Shown here: in pieces, positions 44,202 through 55,494 of the stretch | Position numbering within the stretch: the stretch's first letter is position 1 | How the letters are laid out: each line of letters begins with the position of its first letter | Assembly: GCA_029288365.1 (NCBI GenBank) | Contig: JARIHI010000008.1 | Coordinates: forward strand, 1 to 64,000 | Reading direction: 5' to 3' | From: Candidatus Saccharimonadota bacterium | GTDB lineage: Bacteria; Patescibacteriota; Saccharimonadia; Saccharimonadales; UBA4665 | Length of the DNA stretch: 64,000 nucleotides | Notes under the pieces: generated by a model | What the model saw: only the letters and a program-made list of their open reading frames with translations | Database searches by the model: none | Told to the model about the DNA's origin: nothing | Program-made: the position numbers and the translations under genes

Positions 44202-45074
44202 ATGTATAGTCAGATCGCAGCCAACAAACGAAAAACGGTAATTATTATGGTGGGTTTCATATTATTTGTCGGCTTGCTAGCATGGTTGTTTTCTGTTTTG
44301 GTAGGAAGTACGCCGTATATAACTATAGGAGTAATTATTGGCTCGATAGTATATGCGATTTTTAGCTATTTTACAGGCAGTAAAATTGCTCTAGCTGTAA
44401 ATGGCGCAAAGGAAATTCAGAAGCAAGACAATCCTAGATTGTGGCGAATGGTAGAAAATTTGGCAATCACCGAAGGTTTGCCAATGCCTAAGGTTTATAT
44501 TATGGATGACCCGGCACTTAACGCCTTTGCTACTGGTCGTGACCCTAGTCATTCAGCAGTTTGTGCCACCTCAGGTATTTTAGAGGCACTCGAAGATAAT
44601 GAGCTAGAGGGCGTGCTAGCTCATGAACTAGGTCATATTAAAAATTATGATATTCGCGTATCAATGATTGCGTTTGCACTCACCACAGTAGTTTCATTAA
44701 TTGCTGACTTTATTTTACATATGGTATGGTTTCGAGATAACGATGAAACACCGCCAATTTTTTATGTCTTTGGTATTGTGGCCGCACTTATTGCGCCGTT
44801 AGTTGCCACTATGATTCAGTTAGCTATTTCGAGGAAGCGCGAATATTTGGCAGATGCTACAGGAGCATTAACTACTCGGTATCCGGAAGGCCTGGCAAGA
44901 GCACTTGAGAAAATCTCTCAACAGGGAAGTGCAACCCGACGATCAAATACTTCTACAGCTCATCTATTCTTTGCGAATCCGCTGAAGTCTGGTAATTTGG
45001 CCGGGCTGTTTAGTACTCATCCGCCTATTGAAGATCGAGTCAATCGACTGCGCAACATGGAAACACATGCCTAG
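44202..45074 (+). CDS. htpX: Membrane zinc metalloprotease HtpX (M48)
   Basis: 290 residues. Two N-terminal membrane helices (about 13-33 and 40-60), catalytic HELGH at 141-145 in VLAHELGHIKNYD, two more membrane helices, third zinc ligand Glu in SRKREYLADATGAL, and the closing FSTHPPIEDRVNRLRNM of the family. Degrades damaged membrane proteins. In operon with lemA and, 9 bases downstream, a multi-pass membrane protein. Confidence 0.96.
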   Translation: MYSQIAANKRKTVIIMVGFILFVGLLAWLFSVLVGSTPYITIGVIIGSIVYAIFSYFTGSKIALAVNGAKEIQKQDNPRLWRMVENLAITEGLPMPKVYIMDDPALNAFATGRDPSHSAVCATSGILEALEDNELEGVLAHELGHIKNYDIRVSMIAFALTTVVSLIADFILHMVWFRDNDETPPIFYVFGIVAALIAPLVATMIQLAISRKREYLADATGALTTRYPEGLARALEKISQQGSATRRSNTSTAHLFFANPLKSGNLAGLFSTHPPIEDRVNRLRNMETHA

Positions 45075-45083
45075 AGATACACA

Positions 45084-48039
<2,956 letters not shown>

Positions 48040-48106
48040 ACCGATGCAAGAGTTAGTTTAGACGGAAGCTGAAAGTAAGTGCGTGACAAAACAGACTCTC
48101 TGTGAC

Positions 48107-48135
48107 TTGACAGTTTCTTTTTTATTGTTTATGCT
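48107..48135 (+). promoter_or_regulatory. Strong promoter of a candidate ncRNA or corA leader
   Basis: TTGACA (48107-48112), 17-base spacer, TATGCT (48130-48135). It has the only full-consensus -35 box I noticed in the window. Predicted start near 48142. Confidence 0.7.
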
Positions 48136-48141
48136 TAAGTT

Positions 48142-48256
48142 AATTCGTGCGCTACAAGGCGGCCAAACGAAACAAACATTTTATACAAAAACAAAATGAC
48201 GTACAGCCGCCGCGGGTGGGCGCGCACGATAGGCCAGCTAGCCAGGCTGGTCTTTT
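48142..48256 (+). ncRNA. Candidate structured RNA upstream of corA
   Basis: About 115 bases from the predicted start to a hairpin with T tract. Outer stem CGTGCGC (48146-48152)/GCGCACG (48222-48228), inner stem GGCGGC (48158-48163)/GCCGCC (48206-48211), enclosing an A-rich single-stranded loop of about 42 bases. A terminator-like hairpin GGCCAGC (48232-48238)/GCTGGTC (48246-48252) with TTTT follows. No coding frame fits. It may be a free small RNA or an attenuating leader of corA, whose ATG is 59 bases further; no match to M-box or NiCo riboswitch patterns. Confidence 0.5.
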
Positions 48257-48314
48257 ATGTAATATCGCATTACGAAAAACTACGCTACAATAAACCTAAG
48301 TAAGATATATCGCC

Positions 48315-49244
48315 ATGATAAAGTACTATTATAAAAGTCTGCGTAGCCAGGAATTGAAAGAGCTTGACGCTGCAAAGCGCGGAGCTTGGGTGTACGTCGA
48401 GGATCCGAGCAGAAAAGAGATAGAGTACCTTATCAAACATTTTAAGCTTGATGAAGGTTATCTATTTGATGCATTGGACGAAGATGAGATGCCTCGCCTG
48501 GAACGTGAAGATGAACAAACCTATATATTTGTGCGGGCTGCGTACTCAACTTCCAATGGTGAATTCGATACAGTGCCATTGCTGTTTGTATTTGTGAGCG
48601 ATGTGGTGATTACTATCTCACTAAAATCATTGGCCAGCATTGATATATTCAGGCAAAACCGAATAGATTTTGCAACAACGCAGCGGACTAAACTCACGTT
48701 GCAGCTTATGCACCAGATTGTAGAACAGTATGACAGCTATATCACGCTTGCTAGCAAGCAAATTAAAGCCATCCGGTCTCGCTTACGAGGGCACGAGATT
48801 TCTAATCAAGACTTTATTGATTTTGTAACAATTGAAGACGAGCTAAATGAATTCTTGTCAGCATTGTTACCAACTAACGCTACGTTACGGCGATTGTCGC
48901 TTGGTCGTTCCATTCCGCTCTTTGAAGAGGACCAGGATATTGTAGAAGATTTACTGCTTAGCAATGAACAGTCTATTGAGGCTTGTCGCTCAAATATCAA
49001 ATCAATTATTAATATTCGCCAAGCCTATAGCTCCATTAGCTCAAATAACTTAAACCGTACTATGAAAATCTTGACGCTTGTTACGGTTGTTATTACGTTA
49101 CCAAATGCCATTTTCGGTATGTATGGCATGAATATACCTTTACCGTTTCAGCACTGGTCTCACGCTTATGAGTTGCTTGTTGGTCTCACGCTTGTATTGA
49201 TAGCAGGAGTGTTTGCGTTTCTTCGTAACAAGAAAATTATTTGA
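48315..49244 (+). CDS. corA: CorA-family magnesium/divalent cation channel
   Basis: 309 residues. Large cytoplasmic N-terminal domain (1-245) with AWVYVEDPSRKEIEYLIKHF and LLFVFVSDVVITI, a long stalk helix, then two C-terminal membrane helices with the selectivity motif GMN in FGMYGMNIPLP and a basic end (RNKKII). Imports Mg2+ or Co2+. A TACAAT box lies at 48286-48291 and there is no strong ribosome site. The structured element just upstream could control it. Confidence 0.95.
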   Translation: MIKYYYKSLRSQELKELDAAKRGAWVYVEDPSRKEIEYLIKHFKLDEGYLFDALDEDEMPRLEREDEQTYIFVRAAYSTSNGEFDTVPLLFVFVSDVVITISLKSLASIDIFRQNRIDFATTQRTKLTLQLMHQIVEQYDSYITLASKQIKAIRSRLRGHEISNQDFIDFVTIEDELNEFLSALLPTNATLRRLSLGRSIPLFEEDQDIVEDLLLSNEQSIEACRSNIKSIINIRQAYSSISSNNLNRTMKILTLVTVVITLPNAIFGMYGMNIPLPFQHWSHAYELLVGLTLVLIAGVFAFLRNKKII

Positions 49245-49318
49245 ACTATAACTTTAGACAAATATTTACCCAATCACTCAAAGAAATACACGTCATATCT
49301 TAATTTCAAGAGCTAAAA

Positions 49319-49681
49319 TCACATGTAGTGTCGTGAACGTCGCAGACCGTCAAGCGTTAAAGCTAGGTCATTGGCTACCCTTATATGTACTTCAGGGTCT
49401 TGAAGTGCAAGTTCGGCCATTGCTGCAGCTGCATTGCTGTGTGCGTCATAAAATATATCACCAGGACGAGTATCAAAAGTTATGCCATCAGGATTTCTCT
49501 CACTAACTGTCGACGCTTGTAGTACTTGTCGCCCACTGAACTGATTAAGGCCAGGAGCTGTTTCTACGGGAGGCGTACCTGAACCAGCTCGACATATTGT
49601 AAACACAGGCTTATCTGTAGAAGTGTCAATACCGACGTAGTATGTGTTAATATTTTCTCGTTTAATTCCGGGGTCGCTCAT
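49319..49681 (-). CDS. Small protein of unknown function
   Basis: 120 residues. Begins MSDPGIKRENINTYYVGIDTSTDKPVF; soluble-looking, with a beta-rich first half and an alpha-helical end (AAAAMAELALQDPEVHIRVANDLALTLDGLRR). GGATGAT is the only ribosome-site-like sequence before the ATG. No family recognised. Stands alone between corA and tRNA-Ala. Similar short orphan genes on the minus strand occur at 12637, 57996 and 61738. Confidence 0.5.
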   Translation of the reverse strand: MSDPGIKRENINTYYVGIDTSTDKPVFTICRAGSGTPPVETAPGLNQFSGRQVLQASTVSERNPDGITFDTRPGDIFYDAHSNAAAAMAELALQDPEVHIRVANDLALTLDGLRRSRHYM

Positions 49682-49796
49682 ATATCATCCGATTGGTTTA
49701 TAAAATTATAACATAAAAGCTAGCATCAAGCTATTTTTTACTTTGTATGAGAAAGCTGAGGTGGGGTATTGAGTTTAGGCCTAATTTTATTCTAAA

Positions 49797-49873
49797 TGGT
49801 GGAGATACGGGGACTCAAACCCCGGACCTCATCGCTGCCAGCGATGCGCTCTAATCAACTGAGCTATATCCCC
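49797..49873 (-). tRNA. tRNA-Ala (anticodon GGC)
   Basis: 77 bases with encoded CCA on the minus strand. Acceptor GGGGATA with TATCTCC (one G-T pair), D-arm GCTC/GAGC, anticodon stem CATCG/CGATG around CTGGCAG (GGC), T-arm CCGGGGTTTGAGTCCCCG. Confidence 0.95.
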
Positions 49874-49907
49874 GTATTTTGCCGGAAATGTGTTCGAAAC
49901 ACCTGTG

Positions 49908-49936
49908 AGTATAACAGGGGTGTACAGAAAATTCAA
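49908..49936 (-). promoter_or_regulatory. Promoter of tRNA-Ala
   Basis: Minus-strand TTGAAT (49931-49936), 17-base spacer, TATACT (49908-49913). Same -35 and -10 hexamers as the tRNA-Val promoter. Leader of about 28 bases with a GTGTT/AACAC hairpin and no tRNA-like fragment. Confidence 0.7.
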
Positions 49937-49997
49937 TTGCCTATCTTTGATAAAAAGGTGAGCTTTTTAGACGAGTGCTTGGTACAATACAGGTAAT

Positions 49998-50888
49998 ATG
50001 ACTTTTACAGAAATTCGTTTTCGTATGGCCGGCGTGTCTGTTCTTAACTGGCTCCTCCTCCTAAGTATTGTTGCAATAGCAGCTTCTTTTACTGTGTGGT
50101 GGCAAGTAGTATACAAAAGTCCGCAAAACGTTTTCAGCGGAATGATCAAAAATAATTTCGCGACCAGCGGTTACGCTAGACACGTGGTGAGTAGTGATAA
50201 AGGCATTAATGCCGACGAATTAGCTCAGCTGCAGACTGGTGGTAACAATAGCGTACTAACTAAAACCACATTAAAGCAAAGTGATGATGTTGTCACTACA
50301 GAAGCTATAAGTACCAGCACAGCTGAATATGTCCGGTATACCAATATAGAAACCAAGCGCAAAGATCCTAACGGTAAACAGCTTGATTTTTCAAAAGCTG
50401 TCAACGTGTGGGCAAAAGGCGCAAGCAACGGTCTTGGTCAAACTTTTAACCAAATGCTATTAGGTGTGGTACCGATGGGCAATGTTTCGCCAGCTACGCG
50501 CAAAGAATTACTTGACTTCATGAGTAAGCATACGGTTTTTTCTGTAAAGTACAATAATGTGAAAAAAGGAAAAGTGAATGGTCGCGCAGCTTACACTTAC
50601 GAGGTACAGCTATTGCCGCAGGCATATGTAGAGATGCTTAAAATTTATGGTAAGGGAGTGGGTCTTGGTGATCAAGTATCGCAACTCAACTCAGCCGATT
50701 ATGTCAATGCAGAGCCCAAAGACCTTGTACTTACGGTAGACGTTGTGTCGCGTCATTTATTGACACTTGCGTATCCTGATACCACACGTAAGGAAACTTA
50801 CAGCGGGCAAGGAATTGTAAAAAATATTGTACTGCCAAAGAAAACAATTTCTACTGCCGAGTTACAACGACGACTTTCTCCCCAGTAA
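49998..50888 (+). CDS. Membrane-anchored extracytoplasmic protein of unknown function
   Basis: 296 residues. N-terminal membrane helix (about 16-38, LNWLLLLSIVAIAASFTVWW), then an exported beta-rich domain with PQNVFSGMIKNNFATSGYARHVV, a middle VNVWAKG segment and LVLTVDVVSRHLLTLAYPD near the end. The next gene has a similar layout (KPENVLKQAMFNSLEQNSAT; VWVDKGQKLITKTAY-like), so the two are probably distant paralogs. Resembles lipid-binding LppX/LprG-type folds only loosely. TACAAT (49983-49988) is nine bases before the ATG. Confidence 0.65.
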   Translation: MTFTEIRFRMAGVSVLNWLLLLSIVAIAASFTVWWQVVYKSPQNVFSGMIKNNFATSGYARHVVSSDKGINADELAQLQTGGNNSVLTKTTLKQSDDVVTTEAISTSTAEYVRYTNIETKRKDPNGKQLDFSKAVNVWAKGASNGLGQTFNQMLLGVVPMGNVSPATRKELLDFMSKHTVFSVKYNNVKKGKVNGRAAYTYEVQLLPQAYVEMLKIYGKGVGLGDQVSQLNSADYVNAEPKDLVLTVDVVSRHLLTLAYPDTTRKETYSGQGIVKNIVLPKKTISTAELQRRLSPQ

Positions 50889-50961
50889 TCCCTTGCCGTA
50901 GGCTTTAGGTGTCTAGTAAGGTATAATAAAACCAAAATTATAACCATAAGAGGAATTTCTA

Positions 50962-52395
50962 ATGGAGCCAACCCTGCCCCCAACTCCCCAACCCCAACAG
51001 CCAAACCAACCCGAGTCGCCACAGCAAACACAAAATAACGTAATTAGCCCAGCTAGCGGCTCACTTTTGCCTCAGACTCCGCAAGTTGATTCCCGGCCTC
51101 TACAACCAGATCAATCACAATTGCAGCCCCAATCTCCACCGCAAACTATAGCACCAGCTCCTTCAGTAATTCAGCCGACCTCCACAACGCCTACATTACC
51201 CCCTGACTCAGCGCCTGTCGTAGGTCTCGGGCAGGCTATGCCTGAGCAATCACAGCCAGTATTTTTTGCTAGTGACCCCGCTCCAGTATCGGCAGCATTT
51301 GCACCGTCACCTAGAAGTAGCCGCAAGAAGCTAGCACTCGTTTTTACTGGCATATTAGCAGGATTATTGCTACTGGCTGGCGCTGGCGCTGCTGCTTACT
51401 TGGGTATCATGGTGCCAAACAAACCAGAAAACGTTCTGAAGCAGGCAATGTTTAATAGCCTAGAGCAAAACTCGGCGACTACAAAAGGAACTTCTGAATT
51501 TTCTGTAGCTAATTTTTTATCCGGGAAAGCCGATTACGAAACACAATACAATATTCAGGATAAGGCTATAGCCGGAAAATTCAACTTTACTGTTAGCGGG
51601 ATTAACTTCCCGGTGGAAGCTCGCTACGTCAATAAAAATGTATATTTCAAAGTAGGTGATGTTTCGGCTTTACGTGCATTTATAGCAGGTTTTGGAGGTT
51701 CGTTTGGGGCTGATCAAGCTCAACTAAATCAGGCTTTAGATATTGTTTCCAAAAAAGTTGCTAATCAGTGGGTGGTAGTCGACAGTACGCTATTAGACCA
51801 AGCTGGTGCAAGTTGTATAGATGATCTCAGCTTTAAACTTACCGATGCCGACAAAAAGCTTATACAAACACAGTATGAAAAACACCAATTCACCACCATC
51901 AAGAGCCATAGTAGCGACAAAGTAAACGGCAAAGATGCTATAAAGTACGAATTGGTTATTGACGGAAAAAAGCTTGATAAGTTTACCAATAGTCTCAACG
52001 ATCTTAGCGTGGTAAAATCACTTGAAAAGTGTGCCAAGGATACTACAGACGAAGAGCTTGATACGCGAGTAAATGCTGCCGAAGATTCACTTCCAAATAG
52101 CATCCCAGTTACAATATGGGTCGACAAAGGGCAAAAACTCATTACAAAAACTGCCTATAAACTGAAAGAGTCTGGCTCAGACACAAGCACCTATGAAACG
52201 TCCGCACAAGATACGATTGATTATGGACAGGTTAAAATAACCGCTCCGCAAAACGCTAAACCAGTTATACAGTTATGGGGGGAATTGCAGCAGGAATGGC
52301 TAAGAGTTTTCCCTGAGGACTATGGTTCTACGCCTTCTTTTTCTGAAGATAGTATAAGCTCAGGTGCTACACTTAACGATTATATTACCCAATAG
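50962..52395 (+). CDS. Membrane-anchored extracytoplasmic protein with Pro/Gln-rich N-terminus
   Basis: 477 residues. Cytoplasmic tail of about 120 residues almost entirely Pro, Gln, Ser and Thr (low complexity), a membrane helix at about 129-150 (LALVFTGILAGLLLLAGAGAAAYLG) and an exported domain (155-477) related to the gene upstream: KPENVLKQAM, AIAGKFNFTVSGINFPVEARYV, WVVVDSTLLDQ and IPVTIWVDKGQKLITK. AGAGGAA precedes the ATG. It is followed 12 bases later by the MurF-like ligase gene. Function unknown; an envelope role is plausible. Confidence 0.68.
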   Translation: MEPTLPPTPQPQQPNQPESPQQTQNNVISPASGSLLPQTPQVDSRPLQPDQSQLQPQSPPQTIAPAPSVIQPTSTTPTLPPDSAPVVGLGQAMPEQSQPVFFASDPAPVSAAFAPSPRSSRKKLALVFTGILAGLLLLAGAGAAAYLGIMVPNKPENVLKQAMFNSLEQNSATTKGTSEFSVANFLSGKADYETQYNIQDKAIAGKFNFTVSGINFPVEARYVNKNVYFKVGDVSALRAFIAGFGGSFGADQAQLNQALDIVSKKVANQWVVVDSTLLDQAGASCIDDLSFKLTDADKKLIQTQYEKHQFTTIKSHSSDKVNGKDAIKYELVIDGKKLDKFTNSLNDLSVVKSLEKCAKDTTDEELDTRVNAAEDSLPNSIPVTIWVDKGQKLITKTAYKLKESGSDTSTYETSAQDTIDYGQVKITAPQNAKPVIQLWGELQQEWLRVFPEDYGSTPSFSEDSISSGATLNDYITQ

Positions 52396-52407
52396 CGAGG
52401 GACATCG

Positions 52408-53700
52408 GTGTTTTCTGTCTTGCGTCCCAAAACTATAGGTAAACGGCTATTGTCCAGCCTTTTAGAAGCACAAGTAAAACGCTTGCGAAAGACCCGTAAC
52501 TTCCAGGTAGTAGTAGTAGCTGGCAGTGTGGGTAAAACGTCAACGAAACTTGCCATTGCACAAACGTTAACTCTGACCGGTATGCGTGTGAGGTATCAAG
52601 AAGGCAATTACAATGATCGCTTAACTGTCCCGCTGGTGTTGTTTAATCAGCCGCTGCCAGGCTTATTTAATCTTTTAGCATGGATAAAAATTTTGTTTGC
52701 AAACGAAAAAATAATTCGTAATGCTTACCCATATGATGTAGCTGTATTGGAACTGGGCACAGATGCTCCCGGCCAAATCGCTAAGTTTGCTTATCTTAAA
52801 CCGGAGCTTGCTGTACTTACAGCCGTAGCAGCCGAACACATGGAATACTTCGGTACCCTTGATGCGGTAGCTAAAGAAGAGTTGCAAGTAGCAGCTACTG
52901 CTAAAAAAATCCTTATTAATACTGACGACGTAGCACAAGAATATTTGACTAACCAAGTCTTTACCAGCTATGGCTTGCAAACAAAAGAATCTGGATACTA
53001 CGCTGAAGCGACAGCTGAAACGATGGCTGGGCAAACTTTACATTGTTTTAAAGACAACCAGAAATTCATAGAACAAACTATTGTGTATTTAGGGCCGCAA
53101 GGAAGAAAGATAGTGTTAGCAGCCGTGGCAGTGGCAGATATGCTAGACATAGAATCTGAGCAGACTAGAAAGGCTATTGCGCAGCTTGAGCCATTCGCTG
53201 GTCGGATGCAACTGCTTAAAGGAGTGAAAGATAGTACGCTAATTGACGATACGTATAATGCTACGCCAGCTGCTGTTTTGGCAGCTTTAACAGTATTGCA
53301 ACGAGCCGAAGCTCCACAGCGTATTGCCATACTAGGGAGCATGAATGAGCTTGGGGATCATAGTGCAGCGGCTCACGAGGCTATCGGTAAGGCTATAGAC
53401 CCGAACACTATTGCGCTAGTAGTCACTATTGGTACCGAGGCACGGGATTACTTAGCGCCGGCGGCTCAAGCTCAAGGCTGTCGCGTGCAATCTTTTTTGA
53501 ATCCTTATGAGGCGGGTGAATATGTCAAAACTCATATGGCAGAGGGTTGTGTTATTTTGTGCAAAGGTTCACAAAATGGTGTATTTAGCGAAGAGGCGAT
53601 TAAGCCGCTTTTGCAAAACAATGCCGATGCCACAAAGCTAGTACGGCAGTCCGAATCATGGATGAAGAAGAAACGTCAGCAATTCAACTTGCCTGATTGA
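52408..53700 (+). CDS. MurF-like Mur ligase lacking the N-terminal substrate domain
   Basis: 430 residues, GTG start with GAGGG six bases upstream. Mur ligase ATP-binding domain: P-loop AGSVGKTST (about 38-46), central DVAVLELGTDAPGQI (Glu conserved), LTAVAAEHMEYFGTLD, and the C-terminal domain with IDDTYNATPAAVLAAL, ILGSMNELGDHS and LCKGSQNGVF, all MurF-type. In ordinary MurF about 100 residues that bind UDP-MurNAc-tripeptide precede the P-loop; here only about 38. It may add D-Ala-D-Ala to the stem peptide, and the convergent ddl gene supplies that dipeptide. Overlaps ddl by 17 bases. Confidence 0.85.
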   Translation: MFSVLRPKTIGKRLLSSLLEAQVKRLRKTRNFQVVVVAGSVGKTSTKLAIAQTLTLTGMRVRYQEGNYNDRLTVPLVLFNQPLPGLFNLLAWIKILFANEKIIRNAYPYDVAVLELGTDAPGQIAKFAYLKPELAVLTAVAAEHMEYFGTLDAVAKEELQVAATAKKILINTDDVAQEYLTNQVFTSYGLQTKESGYYAEATAETMAGQTLHCFKDNQKFIEQTIVYLGPQGRKIVLAAVAVADMLDIESEQTRKAIAQLEPFAGRMQLLKGVKDSTLIDDTYNATPAAVLAALTVLQRAEAPQRIAILGSMNELGDHSAAAHEAIGKAIDPNTIALVVTIGTEARDYLAPAAQAQGCRVQSFLNPYEAGEYVKTHMAEGCVILCKGSQNGVFSEEAIKPLLQNNADATKLVRQSESWMKKKRQQFNLPD

Positions 53701-54595
53701 GCGCATCTTCAATTAGTATCTTAACGAGCTCAGGCATATTAATACCGGCAGCCTGAGCGGCCTTAGGTAATAAGCTTTGATCAGTTAGGCCTGGTATAGT
53801 GTTGGTTTCTAGCACGTACAGCTGACCCTCAGGAGTAATTATAATATCAGTACGAGACATACCCTTGCAGCCAGTTGAGCGGTGGATCTCTAGGGCTATA
53901 TTTTGTGCGGTGTGTTGTAAGTTCTGGCCGATATTTTGGGGCGGGCATAACTCTTGAGTTTTGCCATTATATTTATTTTCGTAGTCAAACTCTTGATCTG
54001 CAGGTGGTACGATTTCCACCATTGGCAGCGCTTGATTTCCAAGTATTGCCACAGTAGTTTCTATACCTAGGATAAGCTCTTCTAAAAGCATTTCATCATA
54101 ATTATTGAGTGCTTTTTCGATAGCTAAGTTATCAGTGGCAGAAGGCTCCCGCACGATAAACGTGTCAATACTTGATCCACCACTTACTGGTTTTAGGACA
54201 AAAGGCCCTTTAGAGAGTTCATTTTTCCATATATTATCTTTATGCACCAACGCCCCTTTAGGACAAAGAAACTGACGGTTTATTACGTGTTGTTTGTAGC
54301 GCCACTTATCGAAACAAAGCTCCGAAGCTTGTGAATCTGGCCCAACAAAAGGTTTCCCTTTTGCTTCTAAATAGGCTTGAATAGTACCGTCTTCGCCACC
54401 TTGACCATGTAGGGCTGGAAATACTACGTCTACACTTCCCAGCAGTCCATCTAGGGTCTCTTTTCCGTCTTTTGGGTCGTATACACTTACTTCATATCCG
54501 TTTGCCTGCAGTGCTTGTCGTACCGCCTCGCCGGATCGCAAAGAAACTTCTCGTTCGTTCGAACTTCCGCCCGCTAAAACCAATACTGTATACAT
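53684..54595 (-). CDS. ddl: D-alanine-D-alanine ligase
   Basis: 303 residues from the ATG at 54595 (MYTVLVLAGG), chosen because a TACAAT box (54603-54608) lies seven bases upstream, the spacing seen at other leaderless genes here; ATG 54604 would add three residues. ATP-grasp motifs: GGSSNEREVSLRSG, FPALHGQGGEDG, FVLKPVSGGSSID, GMSRTDIIITPEGQLYVLETNTIPG split over its length, and LLPKAAQAAG. Makes the D-Ala-D-Ala dipeptide for cell-wall stem peptides, the substrate of the neighbouring Mur ligase. Confidence 0.96.
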   Translation of the reverse strand: MYTVLVLAGGSSNEREVSLRSGEAVRQALQANGYEVSVYDPKDGKETLDGLLGSVDVVFPALHGQGGEDGTIQAYLEAKGKPFVGPDSQASELCFDKWRYKQHVINRQFLCPKGALVHKDNIWKNELSKGPFVLKPVSGGSSIDTFIVREPSATDNLAIEKALNNYDEMLLEELILGIETTVAILGNQALPMVEIVPPADQEFDYENKYNGKTQELCPPQNIGQNLQHTAQNIALEIHRSTGCKGMSRTDIIITPEGQLYVLETNTIPGLTDQSLLPKAAQAAGINMPELVKILIEDALNQAS

Positions 54596-54780
54596 AGCTA
54601 CCATTGTAGCAATATATAAAAGTAGCTTTTAAAAAAACGACTGAGGGTGCATCGGTAAGCTCTATCTGTTATACTAACGTGTAATGAAGCGTGTATTCCT
54701 GACAACAAAACTTCGCCTGCTCCCTTAGGGGATGATTTTAATTTCTCCTCAGCCTTTAACGAGTAAACAGGAAATATCTT

Positions 54781-55491
54781 ATGACAACAGAATTAATGTA
54801 CATGCAGGATTTTGACGTGGTAGAGTGCACCGCGAAAATAGTATCAGTCACCTCTACGGACGACGGACAAATAGATGTGATTCTTGATAGAACATGTTTC
54901 TATCCTCGGGGTGGTGGCCAAGATTGGGACACGGGACTCATAGGAGAATTTACAGTAAAAGAAACTCGTCTTGATGAGCAAGGGACAGTGCATCATATCG
55001 GAGAAGGGCAAGTACAAAGTGGCGCAGAAGTCCATGCAAAAGTTGACGTCAGCCGGCGAAATAATAATACTCGCCTCCATTCAGCCGGACACGTCGTGGA
55101 TATGGCAGTAGACAGTCTTAATCTTTCTCTGACACCACAAAAAGGCGCTCACTATCCACACATGAGTTTTGTAGAATATAGCGGAACAATTGAAGACGTT
55201 GACAGCTTAAAAAATCAGATCCAAGACAAGATCGATTCTATACTACAGTCGGACACCCAAAACACTATCCTGTTTGTTACACCAGAAGAGTTAGCTAAAA
55301 TTTGCCGTCATGTGCCTGCTAATTTACCAACGAATAAACCAACTCGAGTAGTACTCTACGGTAATTTTGGCGTACCTTGCGGCGGTACCCATGTAAAGAA
55401 ACTACAAGATATTGGTAAGATAGAGATAACAAAGATAAAATCTAAAAAGGGCGTAACGAAGGTTAGCTACCGAGTGGAAGGCATCAATTAA
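54781..55491 (+). CDS. AlaX-type alanyl-tRNA editing protein
   Basis: 236 residues. Domain order: beta-barrel N-terminal part with FYPRGGGQDWDTG (like the AlaRS linker), then editing domain with zinc motifs HSAGH (100-104) and CGGTH (about 200-204). It hydrolyses mischarged Ser- or Gly-tRNA-Ala in trans. Useful beside the short alaS of this genome. A TATACT box (54670-54675) gives a leader of about 100 bases with a CCCTTAGGG hairpin; no T-box signature. Ribosome site AGGAA. leuS starts three bases after its stop. Confidence 0.92.
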   Translation: MTTELMYMQDFDVVECTAKIVSVTSTDDGQIDVILDRTCFYPRGGGQDWDTGLIGEFTVKETRLDEQGTVHHIGEGQVQSGAEVHAKVDVSRRNNNTRLHSAGHVVDMAVDSLNLSLTPQKGAHYPHMSFVEYSGTIEDVDSLKNQIQDKIDSILQSDTQNTILFVTPEELAKICRHVPANLPTNKPTRVVLYGNFGVPCGGTHVKKLQDIGKIEITKIKSKKGVTKVSYRVEGIN

Positions 55492-55494
55492 ACA

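Noticed and set aside
48142-48314. M-box or NiCo riboswitch before corA
   Set aside because: The conserved core sequences of these classes are not present; only generic stems are seen.
54676-54780. T-box leader before the AlaX and leuS genes
   Set aside because: The leader has a small hairpin but no T-box sequence able to pair with a tRNA acceptor end and no specifier arm.
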